Shown here: in pieces, positions 16,581 to 26,074 of the stretch
How positions within the stretch are numbered: the stretch's first letter is position 1
Layout of the letters: the number at the start of each line of letters is the position of its first letter
From: Streptomyces sp. NBC_00663
GTDB lineage: Bacteria > Actinomycetota > Actinomycetes > Streptomycetales > Streptomycetaceae
DNA: 64,000 bases
Assembly: GCF_036226885.1 (NCBI RefSeq)
Contig: NZ_CP109027.1
Location: 7,998,001 to 8,062,000 of the forward strand
Direction of reading: 5' to 3'
Position numbers and translations under genes: made by a program
The notes under the pieces: generated by a model
The model's database searches: none
What the model was told of the DNA's origin: nothing
The model's input: only the letters and a program-made list of their open reading frames with translations

Positions 16581-16590
16581 CGGCGGCATC

Positions 16591-17916
16591 ATGACCATCC
16601 CCCTGCTGCTCCTCGCAGCCGCCTTCGTGCTGATTCTCGCCAACGGCTTCTTCGTCGCGGCCGAGTTCGGCCTGGTGACCGTCGAGCGGCCGGACGCCGA
16701 GAAGGCCGCCGCCGAGGGCGACAAACGCGCCCGTACGGTCGTCGAGTCGCTCAAGGAGCTCTCCTTCCAGCTCTCCGGCACCCAGCTCGGCATCACCATC
16801 ACCTCCCTGGTCGTCGGCATGCTCGCCGAACCGGCCCTCGCGGAGCTGCTGCACGGCCCGTTCACCGCGATCGGCATCCCCGAGGGTGCCGTCTCCGGGG
16901 TCGCGGTCGTCTTCGGCATGCTGCTGGCGTCCGCCGTGCAGATGGTGATCGGCGAACTGGTGCCCAAGAACTGGGCGGTGTCCAAGCCGCTCCAGGTCGC
17001 CCGCTTCGTCGCCGGCCCGCAGCACGCGTTCGCGCGCCTGTTCCGCCCGGTCATCGCCGCGCTGAACGCCGTCGCCAACCGTCTCGTCCGCGCCCTCGGC
17101 GTCGAGCCGACCGAGGAGCTGGCCTCCGCCCGCACCCCCGGTGAACTCGTCTCCCTGGCCCGGCACTCGGCGCAGGCCGGCACCCTGGAGCAGGACACCG
17201 CCGACCTGTTCGTGCGGACCCTGTCGCTCGCCGAACTCACCGCGCAGCACGTCATGACCCCGCGCGTGAAGGTCAGCTCGCTCCAGTCGTCGGCGACCGC
17301 CGAGGACGTCGTCAACCTGACCCGGGCGACCGGCCTGTCCCGCTTCCCGGTCTACCGGGAGAAGATCGACGAGATCGTCGGCATGGTCCACCTCAAGGAC
17401 GCCCTGGCCGTTCCCACCCACGACCGGCTGCGCACCCCGGTGGGCCGGATCGCCCGCCCCGCGCTGCTCGTCCCGGAGACCCTCCCGGTCCAGCCGCTCC
17501 TCGCGCAGCTGCGCAGCGAGCAGCCGATCGCCGTCGTCGTCGACGAGTACGGCGGTACGGCCGGCGTGGTCACCCTGGAGGACATCGTCGAGGAGATCGT
17601 CGGCGAGGTCCGTGACGAGCACGACGGCCAGGACGTGCCCGAACTGGCCGCCGCCCCGCCGGAGGACGGCCGTCCCGCCTGGGACGCCGACGGCAGCTGC
17701 CGTGTCGACATCCTCCAGCGCATAGGCCTCGATGTGCCCGAGGGGCCCTACGAGACGGTCGCCGGCCTGGTCGCCGACCTGCTCGGCCGGATCCCCGCCG
17801 TCGGTGACAAGGCGGAACTGCCCGGCTGGCGGCTCTCGGTGCGCCGGGTCGGGCACTACCGCGCCGAGCGGGTCCGGCTGGTCCGGACGGGCGTCGTCGT
17901 GGAGGCTGCCCGATGA
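16591..17916 (+). CDS. CNNM/CorC (HlyC-type) transmembrane CBS protein, long form
   Basis: A 441-residue protein: CNNM membrane domain (about 1-190, with ANGFFVAAEFGLVTVERPDA and the block GELVPKNWAV), tandem CBS domains (about 215-340, with VMTPRVKVSSLQ and VVDEYGGTAGVVTLEDIVEE) and a C-terminal CorC/HlyC transporter-associated domain (about 365-435). Such proteins are linked to magnesium or cobalt export and ion homeostasis, with the CBS pair sensing ATP-Mg. ATG 16591 is preceded by GTGAGG within a structured leader. The stop overlaps the next CNNM gene by ATGA, so the two are co-translated and may form a heterodimer. Confidence 0.88.
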   Translation: MTIPLLLLAAAFVLILANGFFVAAEFGLVTVERPDAEKAAAEGDKRARTVVESLKELSFQLSGTQLGITITSLVVGMLAEPALAELLHGPFTAIGIPEGAVSGVAVVFGMLLASAVQMVIGELVPKNWAVSKPLQVARFVAGPQHAFARLFRPVIAALNAVANRLVRALGVEPTEELASARTPGELVSLARHSAQAGTLEQDTADLFVRTLSLAELTAQHVMTPRVKVSSLQSSATAEDVVNLTRATGLSRFPVYREKIDEIVGMVHLKDALAVPTHDRLRTPVGRIARPALLVPETLPVQPLLAQLRSEQPIAVVVDEYGGTAGVVTLEDIVEEIVGEVRDEHDGQDVPELAAAPPEDGRPAWDADGSCRVDILQRIGLDVPEGPYETVAGLVADLLGRIPAVGDKAELPGWRLSVRRVGHYRAERVRLVRTGVVVEAAR

Positions 17917-18998
17917 GTGTGCTCCAACTCCTCTTCGCCGGGCTGCTCGTGCTCGCCAACGGCTTCTTCGTCGGCGCCGAGTTCGCGCTCGTCTCCGTCC
18001 GCCGCAGCCAGATCGAACCGCTCGGCACGGCCCGCGCCCGTCAGGTCCTCTACGGTCTGGAGCGGCTGCCCCAGATGATGGCCGCCGCGCAGTTCGGCAT
18101 CACCGTCTGCTCGCTGACGCTGGGCGCGGTGGCCGAACCGACCGTCGCGCAGCTGCTGGAGCCGGTCTTCGAGGGGATCCATCTGCCGCAGGGCATGATC
18201 CACCCCCTCGGCTATGTGATCGCGCTCGCCGCGGTGGTCTTCTTCCATCTCGTCATCGGCGAGATGGTCCCGAAGAACCTCGCGATGGCCGCACCGGAGA
18301 AGGCCGCGCTGTGGCTGAGCCCCGGTCTGGTCGTCTTCGCCCGCTTCTGCAAGCCGATCACGATCGCCCTCGGTGCCTGTGCCCGGGCCATCCTGCGGCT
18401 CTTCGGCGTCGAGCCCAAGGACGAGGTCGAGTCGGTCTTCACCAGTGAACAGCTCAACCGCCTGGTGGAGGACTCCGGTCAGGCCGGTCTCCTCGACCCC
18501 GAGGAGCAGGAGCGTCTGGAGGACGCGCTGGAGCTGGGCTCCCGCCCGGTCACGGACGTCCTGCTGGGACGTGAGTCGCTGGTCACCGTCGGCCCGTCGA
18601 TCACCCCGGGCCAGGTGGTCGAACTGACCGCGCGCACCGGCTACTCCCGCTTCCCGGTGGTCGCCGAGAACGGCGCCTTCATGGGCTACCTGCATGTGAA
18701 GGACGTACTGGACCTGGAGGAGTCCGAGCGCGCGGTGCCGCAGCACATCTGGCGCTCCATGACGACCCTGCGCTCCGAACTCCCCCTGGACGACGCCCTG
18801 ACGGTGATGCGCCGTGCGGCGACCCATCTGGCCCAGGTCGCGGACGCGTCCGGCAAGGTGCTCGGGCTGGTCGCCCTGGAGGACGTACTGGAACTCCTGG
18901 TCGGCGAGGTCACCGACCCGGCCCACCGGGAGACGACGCAGGTCAAGGTGACGGAACCCCGCGCGAGCGGGGAGCCCGAGGAGGCGCTGGCCAAGTAG
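17913..18998 (+). CDS. CNNM/CorC-type transmembrane CBS protein, short form
   Basis: A 361-residue paralogue of the preceding gene. The CNNM domain (ANGFFVGAEFALVSVRRSQ, VIGEMVPKNLAM) and the CBS pair (about 205-335, ending VALEDVLELLVGEV) are present, but the C-terminal CorC/HlyC domain found in the upstream protein is missing and replaced by a short acidic tail. The 4-base overlap with the upstream gene means translational coupling. A long/short pair of this kind fits a heteromeric ion exporter in which only one subunit has the C-terminal sensor domain; this is inference. Confidence 0.87.
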   Translation: MSVLQLLFAGLLVLANGFFVGAEFALVSVRRSQIEPLGTARARQVLYGLERLPQMMAAAQFGITVCSLTLGAVAEPTVAQLLEPVFEGIHLPQGMIHPLGYVIALAAVVFFHLVIGEMVPKNLAMAAPEKAALWLSPGLVVFARFCKPITIALGACARAILRLFGVEPKDEVESVFTSEQLNRLVEDSGQAGLLDPEEQERLEDALELGSRPVTDVLLGRESLVTVGPSITPGQVVELTARTGYSRFPVVAENGAFMGYLHVKDVLDLEESERAVPQHIWRSMTTLRSELPLDDALTVMRRAATHLAQVADASGKVLGLVALEDVLELLVGEVTDPAHRETTQVKVTEPRASGEPEEALAK

Positions 18999-19011
18999 CG
19001 CCGGGCGGGGG

Positions 19012-20868
19012 CTACAGGGCCGACGGGTCCTGGGGTCCCCGCCCCGACAGCACCTCTCCGTACGCCTGCATCAGATCGGGCAGCCGCAGGGTCGACAGGT
19101 CGTCCCGGGTCAGCATCCCCGGGTAGGTCGACAGCCGCAGATCCCGGTAGGCGCAGCTCTTCTCGTACAGCGTCCGCAGGAACCGTCCGTTGCCGAGCTC
19201 GTCGATCCAGCCCTGGTCCACCACGTGCCCGGCGATGGACCGCAGTTCGTCCAGCGCCTCCTCGTCCCAGATGTCACCGTTCTCCGCGGCGAGGACCTCA
19301 CCGATCGAGGTCAGTTCCAGGGGCCGGTAGGACGGGAAGTCGACGCGGCTGGTGAAGCGCGACGACAGTCCGGGGTTGGCGGCGAGGAGGCGGTCCATGC
19401 CCTCCGGGTAGCCGGCCAGGATGACGACCAGGTGGTCCCGGTTGTCCTCGGCCCGCTTCAGCAGCACTTGGAGGGCCTCGTCGCCGTACGCGTCGCCCTT
19501 GCCGTAGCCGGAGTTGGAGAGGGAGTACGCCTCGTCGACGAAGAGGACCCCGCCGATCGCGGAGTCGATGAGTTCGTTGGCCTTCACGGCGGTCTGCCCG
19601 AGGTACTCGCCGACGAGGTCGGCCCGCTGGGCCTCCACCAGATGGTCCCCGCCGAGCAGGCCGAGGGCGTAGAAGACGCGGCCCAGGATGCGGGCGACGG
19701 TGGTCTTGCCGGTGCCGGAGGGGCCGGAGAAGACGAAGTGGCGCTTGGGCGGCTGGACCGGCAGTCCCTGCCCGGCGCGCAGCCGTGCCATGTTCAACTG
19801 GGCGGAGAGCGCCTTGACCTGCCGTTTCACGGGCTCCAGGCCCACCATGCGCTCCAGTTCGGTGAGCGCCTCCTCAAGTAAGACGGGGTCGGTGGGCCCG
19901 GCGGGCAGCGGCGGGGACGGGACCAGCTTCTCGCGCACCGCGGGATCGGTCACCGACGGCAGCGGGCCGGTCGGAAGGTCGGGCTCGGACAGCCTGAGGT
20001 CACGGCCCTCCGAGCCGAAGAGCGGATCCAGCCCGTCCGGGCCGTCCAGTACGTCCTGCGCGCCGGACAGCGTGATCGCGGCGAGGTCGGCCGCGTCGTC
20101 GTACCCGTCGCTCTCGGCGATCGCCGCCAGTCGGGCCGAGGTGTCCATGAAAGCCGGGTCGACCCGGTGCACGGCGCGGTAGAGGGGGAGCGCGGCGGCT
20201 GAGCGGCCGGTGCCCTCGTGCGCCCGGGCGAGCCAGTAGCGCAGCTCCTTGCGCTGCGGCTGCTCGCTGCGACAGCGCATCAGCGCCGCGGAGAGGAGCG
20301 GTTCGGCCTGCCCGTACACCTCCAGGCGCACCCGGGCCATGCCACCGAACAGCCCCGCCTCGATGCCCAGCAACGGATCGTCGATCAACGGGTCGGTGTG
20401 CCGGACGAGTTGATCCCAGTCCTTGACCAGATAGGACCGGCAGGCGTGCAGGAACCGCACCTGCGGATCGGCGTCCACCGGCGGCAGACCCGCCAACGCC
20501 CGGTCCAGCTCCGGGACATGGCGTCCGTCGAGCCAGTGCGAGGCGTGCGCGAGCAGCAGGTCGCGCGGGCTCTCCAGCACCGGCTGCACCCACCAGCCCA
20601 GCCAGTACCAGGAGTTGAGGGTGCGGCGATGCCGGGCGCGCTGTTCCCCGAAGCGCTCCCGGTGCCGGAACATCCGCAGCAGCGCGGTCGTCGTGTCGAT
20701 GCGCAGCGCGTGCAGCCCGAGCCAGCCGTCGGCCATCCCCGGGTCCATCCGCACCGCGGCCCGGAACTCCTCCTCCGCCTGCGGATAGGCGCCCATCGTG
20801 TAGGCATCCACACCTCGCAGCCAGGCGAGGTCGGCCGGGGCCTGCGGGCCCTGCGTGCCGAAGTCCAT
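19012..20868 (-). CDS. EccA/CbxX-CfqX-type AAA ATPase with TPR-like N-terminus
   Basis: A 618-residue protein. Residues 1 to about 270 are helical repeats of TPR type (for example MGAYPQAEEEFRAAVRMDPG); about 335-600 is a single AAA+ domain with Walker A GPSGTGKT at 382-389, Walker B GVLFVDEAYSL from about 440, and a sensor/arginine block NPGLSSRFTSRVDFPSY. This is the layout of EccA, the cytosolic ATPase of type VII secretion, but no ecc or WXG100 genes are nearby, so a stand-alone chaperone role is equally possible. ATG 20868 has GGGGGAC upstream; the longer frame to 21006 is Arg-rich and unlikely. Confidence 0.85.
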   Translation of the reverse strand: MDFGTQGPQAPADLAWLRGVDAYTMGAYPQAEEEFRAAVRMDPGMADGWLGLHALRIDTTTALLRMFRHRERFGEQRARHRRTLNSWYWLGWWVQPVLESPRDLLLAHASHWLDGRHVPELDRALAGLPPVDADPQVRFLHACRSYLVKDWDQLVRHTDPLIDDPLLGIEAGLFGGMARVRLEVYGQAEPLLSAALMRCRSEQPQRKELRYWLARAHEGTGRSAAALPLYRAVHRVDPAFMDTSARLAAIAESDGYDDAADLAAITLSGAQDVLDGPDGLDPLFGSEGRDLRLSEPDLPTGPLPSVTDPAVREKLVPSPPLPAGPTDPVLLEEALTELERMVGLEPVKRQVKALSAQLNMARLRAGQGLPVQPPKRHFVFSGPSGTGKTTVARILGRVFYALGLLGGDHLVEAQRADLVGEYLGQTAVKANELIDSAIGGVLFVDEAYSLSNSGYGKGDAYGDEALQVLLKRAEDNRDHLVVILAGYPEGMDRLLAANPGLSSRFTSRVDFPSYRPLELTSIGEVLAAENGDIWDEEALDELRSIAGHVVDQGWIDELGNGRFLRTLYEKSCAYRDLRLSTYPGMLTRDDLSTLRLPDLMQAYGEVLSGRGPQDPSAL

Positions 20869-20871
20869 CAC

Positions 20872-21299
20872 GTCCCCCACAAACCGTGCCCCCGCTGGTT
20901 GGCCACCGAGCCGTCGCCCGCCGACCGCCTTGATCGAACCGCCTTGCGGCGGACCGGAGTTGCGACGGTGCGCAGAGCTGCCGTCCGTAGGTCGCACCGA
21001 GGGCATCGTACCCGCGGGGGTGGGCCCGCCGAAGGGTGCCGCACAGGACGTTTGACGAGGTGGGAGCAGATGGGGCGCATTCCGGATGGTGACCGAGGGT
21101 GAGCGAATCGCGCCTCGGAGCGCCCGAAAAGAAGGCCCAGGGCAGAACGAAGCCCCCGATCACGGGGGAACAACCGGGGGCTTCGCGACTGCGGGCGGCT
21201 GCGAAAGGCCGCACATTGAGAACGTAAGTCCTGTACGGCCCCTCGGTCAAGCCGAGTTGAGGCACTCCGGGAAGTTCTGCCGCAAGGGTCTTCACAAGT
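20872..21299. other. 428-base gene-free interval
   Basis: No frame on either strand looks like protein here. The interval lies between two minus-strand genes and holds the terminator at 21148-21185 and a second hairpin, CTCGG-TCAAG-CCGAG, near 21243-21257. The rest presumably contains the promoter of the AAA ATPase; I could not identify one with confidence. Confidence 0.6.
21148..21185 (-). terminator. Terminator with two alternative stems
   Basis: CGAAGCCCCCG (21148-21158) pairs perfectly with CGGGGGCTTCG (21175-21185). The same left arm can instead pair CCCCCG with CGGGGG at 21163-21168, so two exclusive hairpins are possible. It lies downstream of the uridine-kinase-like gene on the minus strand, which it probably terminates. 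Confidence 0.65.
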
Positions 21300-21920
21300 T
21301 CAGCACATTGCGGATGGCCCGTCACCCTGAGTGATTTTCTGGTCCGGTCCAGCGGTCCCGGCAGGCCCGGGAAGCAGCTCGTACCCCTTCTCTCCCTGCC
21401 GCACCAGAAGATCGGCGAACGGCCGGGAAGGGTCCTCCGCGAAGTGCTCGCGTTCCGCCCGGACCCACCCGGCCCAGAACTCCCGCTGTTCCGCCCCGTC
21501 CCGCGAGCGCCCCCGGGTCCAGGACTCCTCACGGGGCAACTCCATCCACAGCAGCTGCGCGAGGTGCGGCCGCAGCGCCCGGCGCCCCGCACCGACACCT
21601 TCGACGAGGACCACAGGGGCCGGGGCCAGACCCCGGACCGGTCCGAAGCGCCGCGCGTGCCAGTCGTAGGGGGCGTAGCGCGCGCTCTCCCCTCGCCGCC
21701 ACGGCTCGATCACCTGCTCCAGCAACCGCCCGGTCCAGCCGAACAACTCCTCATGGCTGGCGATGTCGTCGAGATGCAGCACCGGCGCACCACCGAGGAC
21801 GACCGCCAACTCCCCGGCGAACGTGGATTTCCCGGACCCGGCGTGTCCATCGACCCCGACCACCCGCACCGGCCCGCAGGACGGGGGCAGCCGGCGGAGC
21901 CGGGAGGCGAGGTCGCGCAT
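21300..21920 (-). CDS. Uridine kinase-like P-loop NTPase
   Basis: A 206-residue P-loop kinase of the uridine kinase/phosphoribulokinase type. The Walker A loop GVDGHAGSGKST is at about residues 22-33, and VLHLDDIASHEEL is the substrate/Walker B-like acidic block. A helical lid follows (REESWTRGRSRDGAEQREFW). The likely reaction is phosphorylation of a nucleoside or similar small molecule; the family is often annotated uridine kinase without proof. It is divergent from the C39-type peptidase gene and followed by a strong terminator on its own strand. Confidence 0.78.
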   Translation of the reverse strand: MRDLASRLRRLPPSCGPVRVVGVDGHAGSGKSTFAGELAVVLGGAPVLHLDDIASHEELFGWTGRLLEQVIEPWRRGESARYAPYDWHARRFGPVRGLAPAPVVLVEGVGAGRRALRPHLAQLLWMELPREESWTRGRSRDGAEQREFWAGWVRAEREHFAEDPSRPFADLLVRQGEKGYELLPGPAGTAGPDQKITQGDGPSAMC

Positions 21921-22122
21921 GGGGCGGGTTCCAGGGGCGTCGAAGGGCGGTCGGCGCTGTGCACTTTAGCCTCCGCAGGTCATGCCAGTGGTAGAGGCCA
22001 ATATTCGTGGGCGTGGCATGGGGCGAAGTGCTGGCAGGAGCCTGTCGGGTGTGGTCATAGTGGGCGCACAAACGTGCAGGGGATCTGCCCGAACTCGGAC
22101 ACACTTGGGGGTCGTTCCACCC

Positions 22123-23487
22123 ATGAGCAGAGCCGAACAGCCGTCCCGGAGAACCGTTCTGGCCGCCGCGGTCGCCGCCGCGGTGGCGGGCAGCGCGGGC
22201 CCGGCCGTCGCCGCCGACGCCACGACCGGCGCCGGAGGGTCCGCCGAAGCGCCCGCCCGCCTGGTCGACAACCGTTTCTGGACGTCGTACGCCGACTGGC
22301 GCGGCGGCCTCACCAAGGGCACGCGCGCCGTCGCGGGCGCCCGTCCGGGGCTGGTGATCGGCGCCGCCGCCGGCACCGTCGACTACACCGACCCGCACAC
22401 CGGGACGACGGCCTCCTGGGAGTACGCGACCTGGACGTCCCCCGTCCACAAGCTCGCCGTCCCGTCCACGGAGGCCATCGCGTCCTGGAACGCGCACACG
22501 CCGGACGGCACCTGGATCCAGGTGGAGCTGAAGGGTACGTACTCCGACGGCACGGCGACGCCCTGGTATGTGATGGGCCGCTGGGCGGCCGGTGACCAGG
22601 ACATCCGGCGGACCTCGGTGGACGACCAGAGCGACGACAAGAGCAGCATCTGGACGGACACCTTCGCCATCGACGACCCGGCCACAGGGCTGCGCCTGAC
22701 CTCGTACCGTCTGCGGCTGACCCTCTATCGCAAGCCGGGGACGAAGCGGACCCCCACGGTGTGGCGGCTCGGCGCGATGGGGTCCGACATCCCCGACCGG
22801 TTCACCGTGCCCGCCTCCGCGCCGGGGCTCGCCCAGGAGCTGAGCGTCCCGCGGTACTCGCAGGAGATCCACGCGGGCCAGTACCCCGAGTACGACAACG
22901 GCGGCGAGGCCTGGTGCAGCCCCACCTCCTCGCAGATGATCATCGAGTACTGGGGCGGCCGGCTCACTCCCGAGCAACTGGCCTGGGTCGATCCGACGTA
23001 CGCCGATCCGCAGGTGTGCCACGCGGCCCGGTACACGTTCGACTACCAGTACGCCGGCTGCGGCAACTGGCCGTTCAACGCGGCCTACGCGGCCACCTTC
23101 GACGGCCTCCAGGGCGTGGTCACCCGGCTCGGCTCGCTCACCGACCTGGAGACGCTGATCGCGGCCGGCATCCCGGCCATAACCTCCCAGTCCTTCCTCA
23201 AGGAGGAACTCACCGGCGCGGGATACGGCACCTCCGGGCACCTGATGACCGTCATCGGCTTCACCGCCGAGGGCGATGTGATCGCCAACGACCCGGCCTC
23301 GCCGAACGACGAGGCGGTGCGGCGCGTCTACAAACGGGCCGAGTGGGAGAAGATCTGGCTCCGCACCAAGCGGTACAACGCCAGCGGGAAGGTGGTCTCC
23401 GGCACAGGCGGGGTCTGCTACCTGTACTTCCCCGCGCGCCCGACCCCGCGGCAGTGCAAGGCGCTCGCGGCGGTGGGAGTGCGCTGA
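22123..23487 (+). CDS. Secreted C39-like cysteine peptidase family protein, Tat-type signal
   Basis: A 454-residue exported protein. The N-terminus has a twin-arginine stretch (SRRTVLAAAV) and a hydrophobic core ending AVAADA, so export is probably by Tat. Residues about 40-240 form a beta-rich domain; about 245-440 is a papain-like C39-type domain with the putative nucleophile in GGEAWCSPTSSQM, the His in SGHLMTVIGF and the Asp in ANDPASPND. Substrate and physiological role are unknown; it is not coupled to an ABC transporter, unlike classical C39 leader peptidases. ATG 22123 is chosen as the start that exposes the signal peptide; the frame is open to 21982. Confidence 0.82.
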   Translation: MSRAEQPSRRTVLAAAVAAAVAGSAGPAVAADATTGAGGSAEAPARLVDNRFWTSYADWRGGLTKGTRAVAGARPGLVIGAAAGTVDYTDPHTGTTASWEYATWTSPVHKLAVPSTEAIASWNAHTPDGTWIQVELKGTYSDGTATPWYVMGRWAAGDQDIRRTSVDDQSDDKSSIWTDTFAIDDPATGLRLTSYRLRLTLYRKPGTKRTPTVWRLGAMGSDIPDRFTVPASAPGLAQELSVPRYSQEIHAGQYPEYDNGGEAWCSPTSSQMIIEYWGGRLTPEQLAWVDPTYADPQVCHAARYTFDYQYAGCGNWPFNAAYAATFDGLQGVVTRLGSLTDLETLIAAGIPAITSQSFLKEELTGAGYGTSGHLMTVIGFTAEGDVIANDPASPNDEAVRRVYKRAEWEKIWLRTKRYNASGKVVSGTGGVCYLYFPARPTPRQCKALAAVGVR

Positions 23488-23571
23488 ACCGATGCGGGGC
23501 CCCGGTGTACGCCGGGGCCCTGTGACCAAGCTCTCGGCCGCAAAAGCCCTGGTCGGTGGCAAGGTGGACGA

Positions 23572-23712
23572 ATGACCGCATCAGCAGCCACAGCCACCCG
23601 TACCCGCACCGGCGGCCCCCAGGACGACAGCCCGAAGGTCCTCGAACACCTCGCGGGCTGGACGCTCGTCCTGGTGATCGCGATGCTCGTGACCCAGCTC
23701 GGCCTTCTGTGA
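23572..23712 (+). CDS. SCO1431-family small membrane protein
   Basis: A 46-residue protein, MTASAATATRTRTGGPQDD followed by a single hydrophobic helix (AGWTLVLVIAMLVTQLGLL) that runs to the C-terminus. It matches what I recall of the Streptomyces SCO1431 family, one-pass tail-anchored proteins of unknown function. GC3 and the neighbours (C39 peptidase upstream, TetR downstream, same strand) support a real gene. The ATG is preceded by AAGGTGG. Confidence 0.72.
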   Translation: MTASAATATRTRTGGPQDDSPKVLEHLAGWTLVLVIAMLVTQLGLL

Positions 23713-23777
23713 CCTGACTCCTGCTTGACCTGACATACTGCGGGTGTCCCGCCATCAGCCCGAGACCAGGGTCGAAA

Positions 23778-24437
23778 TTGAATATCAGTGATCAGCGTGC
23801 AGCCGCCCGGCCACGGGCGCGCGGCACCGAGCGCTCGGTCGCACGCCGCGCCGAACTCATCGCGATCGGGCGGCGGTTGTTCGCCGACACGTCGTACGAC
23901 GCGCTCTCCATGGACGACATCGCCCGTCAGGCGCATGTCGCCAAAGGACTGATCTACTACTACTTCCAGTCCAAGCGCGGCTACTACCTGGCGATCATCC
24001 AGGACTCCGTCGCCGACCTGGTCACCTTCGCGGCGAGCGGCCTCCAACTGCCCCAGCTGGACCGGGTCCAGCGCACGATCGACAGCTATCTGCGCTACGC
24101 CGAGCACAACCAGGCCTCCTACCGCACGGTCGTCAGCGGCGGCGTCGGCTTCGACACCGAGGTGCACGCCATCCGGGACGGCGTGCGCGAGGCGATCGTC
24201 GCGACCATAGCCGAAGGGGCCTACGGCCGCACCGACATCGCCCCCCTGGCCCGCATGGGCCTGCTGGCCTGGGTGTGCAGCGTCGAGGGCGCCACCCTCG
24301 ACTGGATCGACAGCCCCGAACTGCCCCGCGACACCATGCGCGAGCTCCTCGTGAGGACGCTGGGCGGCGCGTTGCGCGCCATCGAGGAACTGGACCCGTC
24401 CTACCCGGCCCCGCAGCCGGCCCGCCGGGATCTCTGA
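23778..24437 (+). CDS. TetR/AcrR-family transcriptional regulator
   Basis: A 219-residue regulator with an N-terminal TetR helix-turn-helix at about residues 24-70 (DIARQAHVAKGLIYYYFQSK is the recognition region) and an all-helical C-terminal ligand domain. The start is TTG 23778, with CAGGG upstream; no better start exists before the HTH. TetR proteins are usually repressors released by a small hydrophobic ligand. Its target is not obvious: it is convergent with chiD, and the palindrome at 27547-27561 is the best TetR-type site in the region, though 3 kb away. Confidence 0.87.
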   Translation: MNISDQRAAARPRARGTERSVARRAELIAIGRRLFADTSYDALSMDDIARQAHVAKGLIYYYFQSKRGYYLAIIQDSVADLVTFAASGLQLPQLDRVQRTIDSYLRYAEHNQASYRTVVSGGVGFDTEVHAIRDGVREAIVATIAEGAYGRTDIAPLARMGLLAWVCSVEGATLDWIDSPELPRDTMRELLVRTLGGALRAIEELDPSYPAPQPARRDL

Positions 24438-24497
24438 CGCCCGACGCCATTCGGGGCGGAGGCTTCAGCCCCCACCCCAAGTGCGGTCACTGGCCGG

Positions 24498-25736
<1,239 letters not shown>

Positions 25737-25816
25737 CCGGTGTCTCCTCGTGGGGGAGAGGGGAGCGTGCGCCGATTGGCATGAACGCGGTAAGGCGTGT
25801 GGTCCGTCACGGTAGG

Positions 25817-25851
25817 AGGACTAGACCAGTACGTCAATGGTTCGGACCAAT
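25817..25851 (-). promoter_or_regulatory. chiD: Two DasR-type (dre) sites upstream of chiD
   Basis: On the minus strand the first element reads ATTGGTCCGAACCATT (25851 to 25836), a near-perfect palindrome of the dre type. The second reads ACTGGTCTAGTCCT (25830 to 25817). Both contain TGGTC in direct orientation, as in the 12-base direct repeats long known in front of Streptomyces chitinase genes. They lie 80-115 bases before the chiD start. DasR would repress here in the absence of glucosamine phosphates. Confidence 0.82.
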
Positions 25852-25905
25852 TTCGCGCTCTTCGAGCCCCGCTCCAGGTTTCCTGAAGTAAGCGGTCGTT
25901 AACTG

Positions 25906-25934
25906 GTGACTCGGTGCCGCCGATCGGGCATACT
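25906..25934 (+). promoter_or_regulatory. Possible promoter for the acyl-CoA dehydrogenase gene
   Basis: GTGACT (25906-25911) and CATACT (25929-25934) are spaced by 17 bases in the otherwise gene-free interval between divergent chiD and the dehydrogenase gene. Start of transcription near 25941 would leave a leader of about 135 bases. This is a weak match resting on spacing and two hexamers. Confidence 0.33.
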
Positions 25935-26074
25935 CACAGCGCAGAGCCGCTGGTCAGCAGCTTCCGAGACCCGGGAGTGCGAGCATCGGCACAGCCCTCA
26001 GCAAGACCCGGCGAAGTCGCCCCCACCCAGGGCGCACATCCGCCGAAGTGCCCGACAGGGAGGAGAGCGTCGCC

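Noticed and set aside
16411..16590. Firm call of an M-box magnesium riboswitch
   Set aside because: The characteristic GGTGAGGCTCC and later M-box blocks could not be aligned by eye, so it is listed only as a structured leader.
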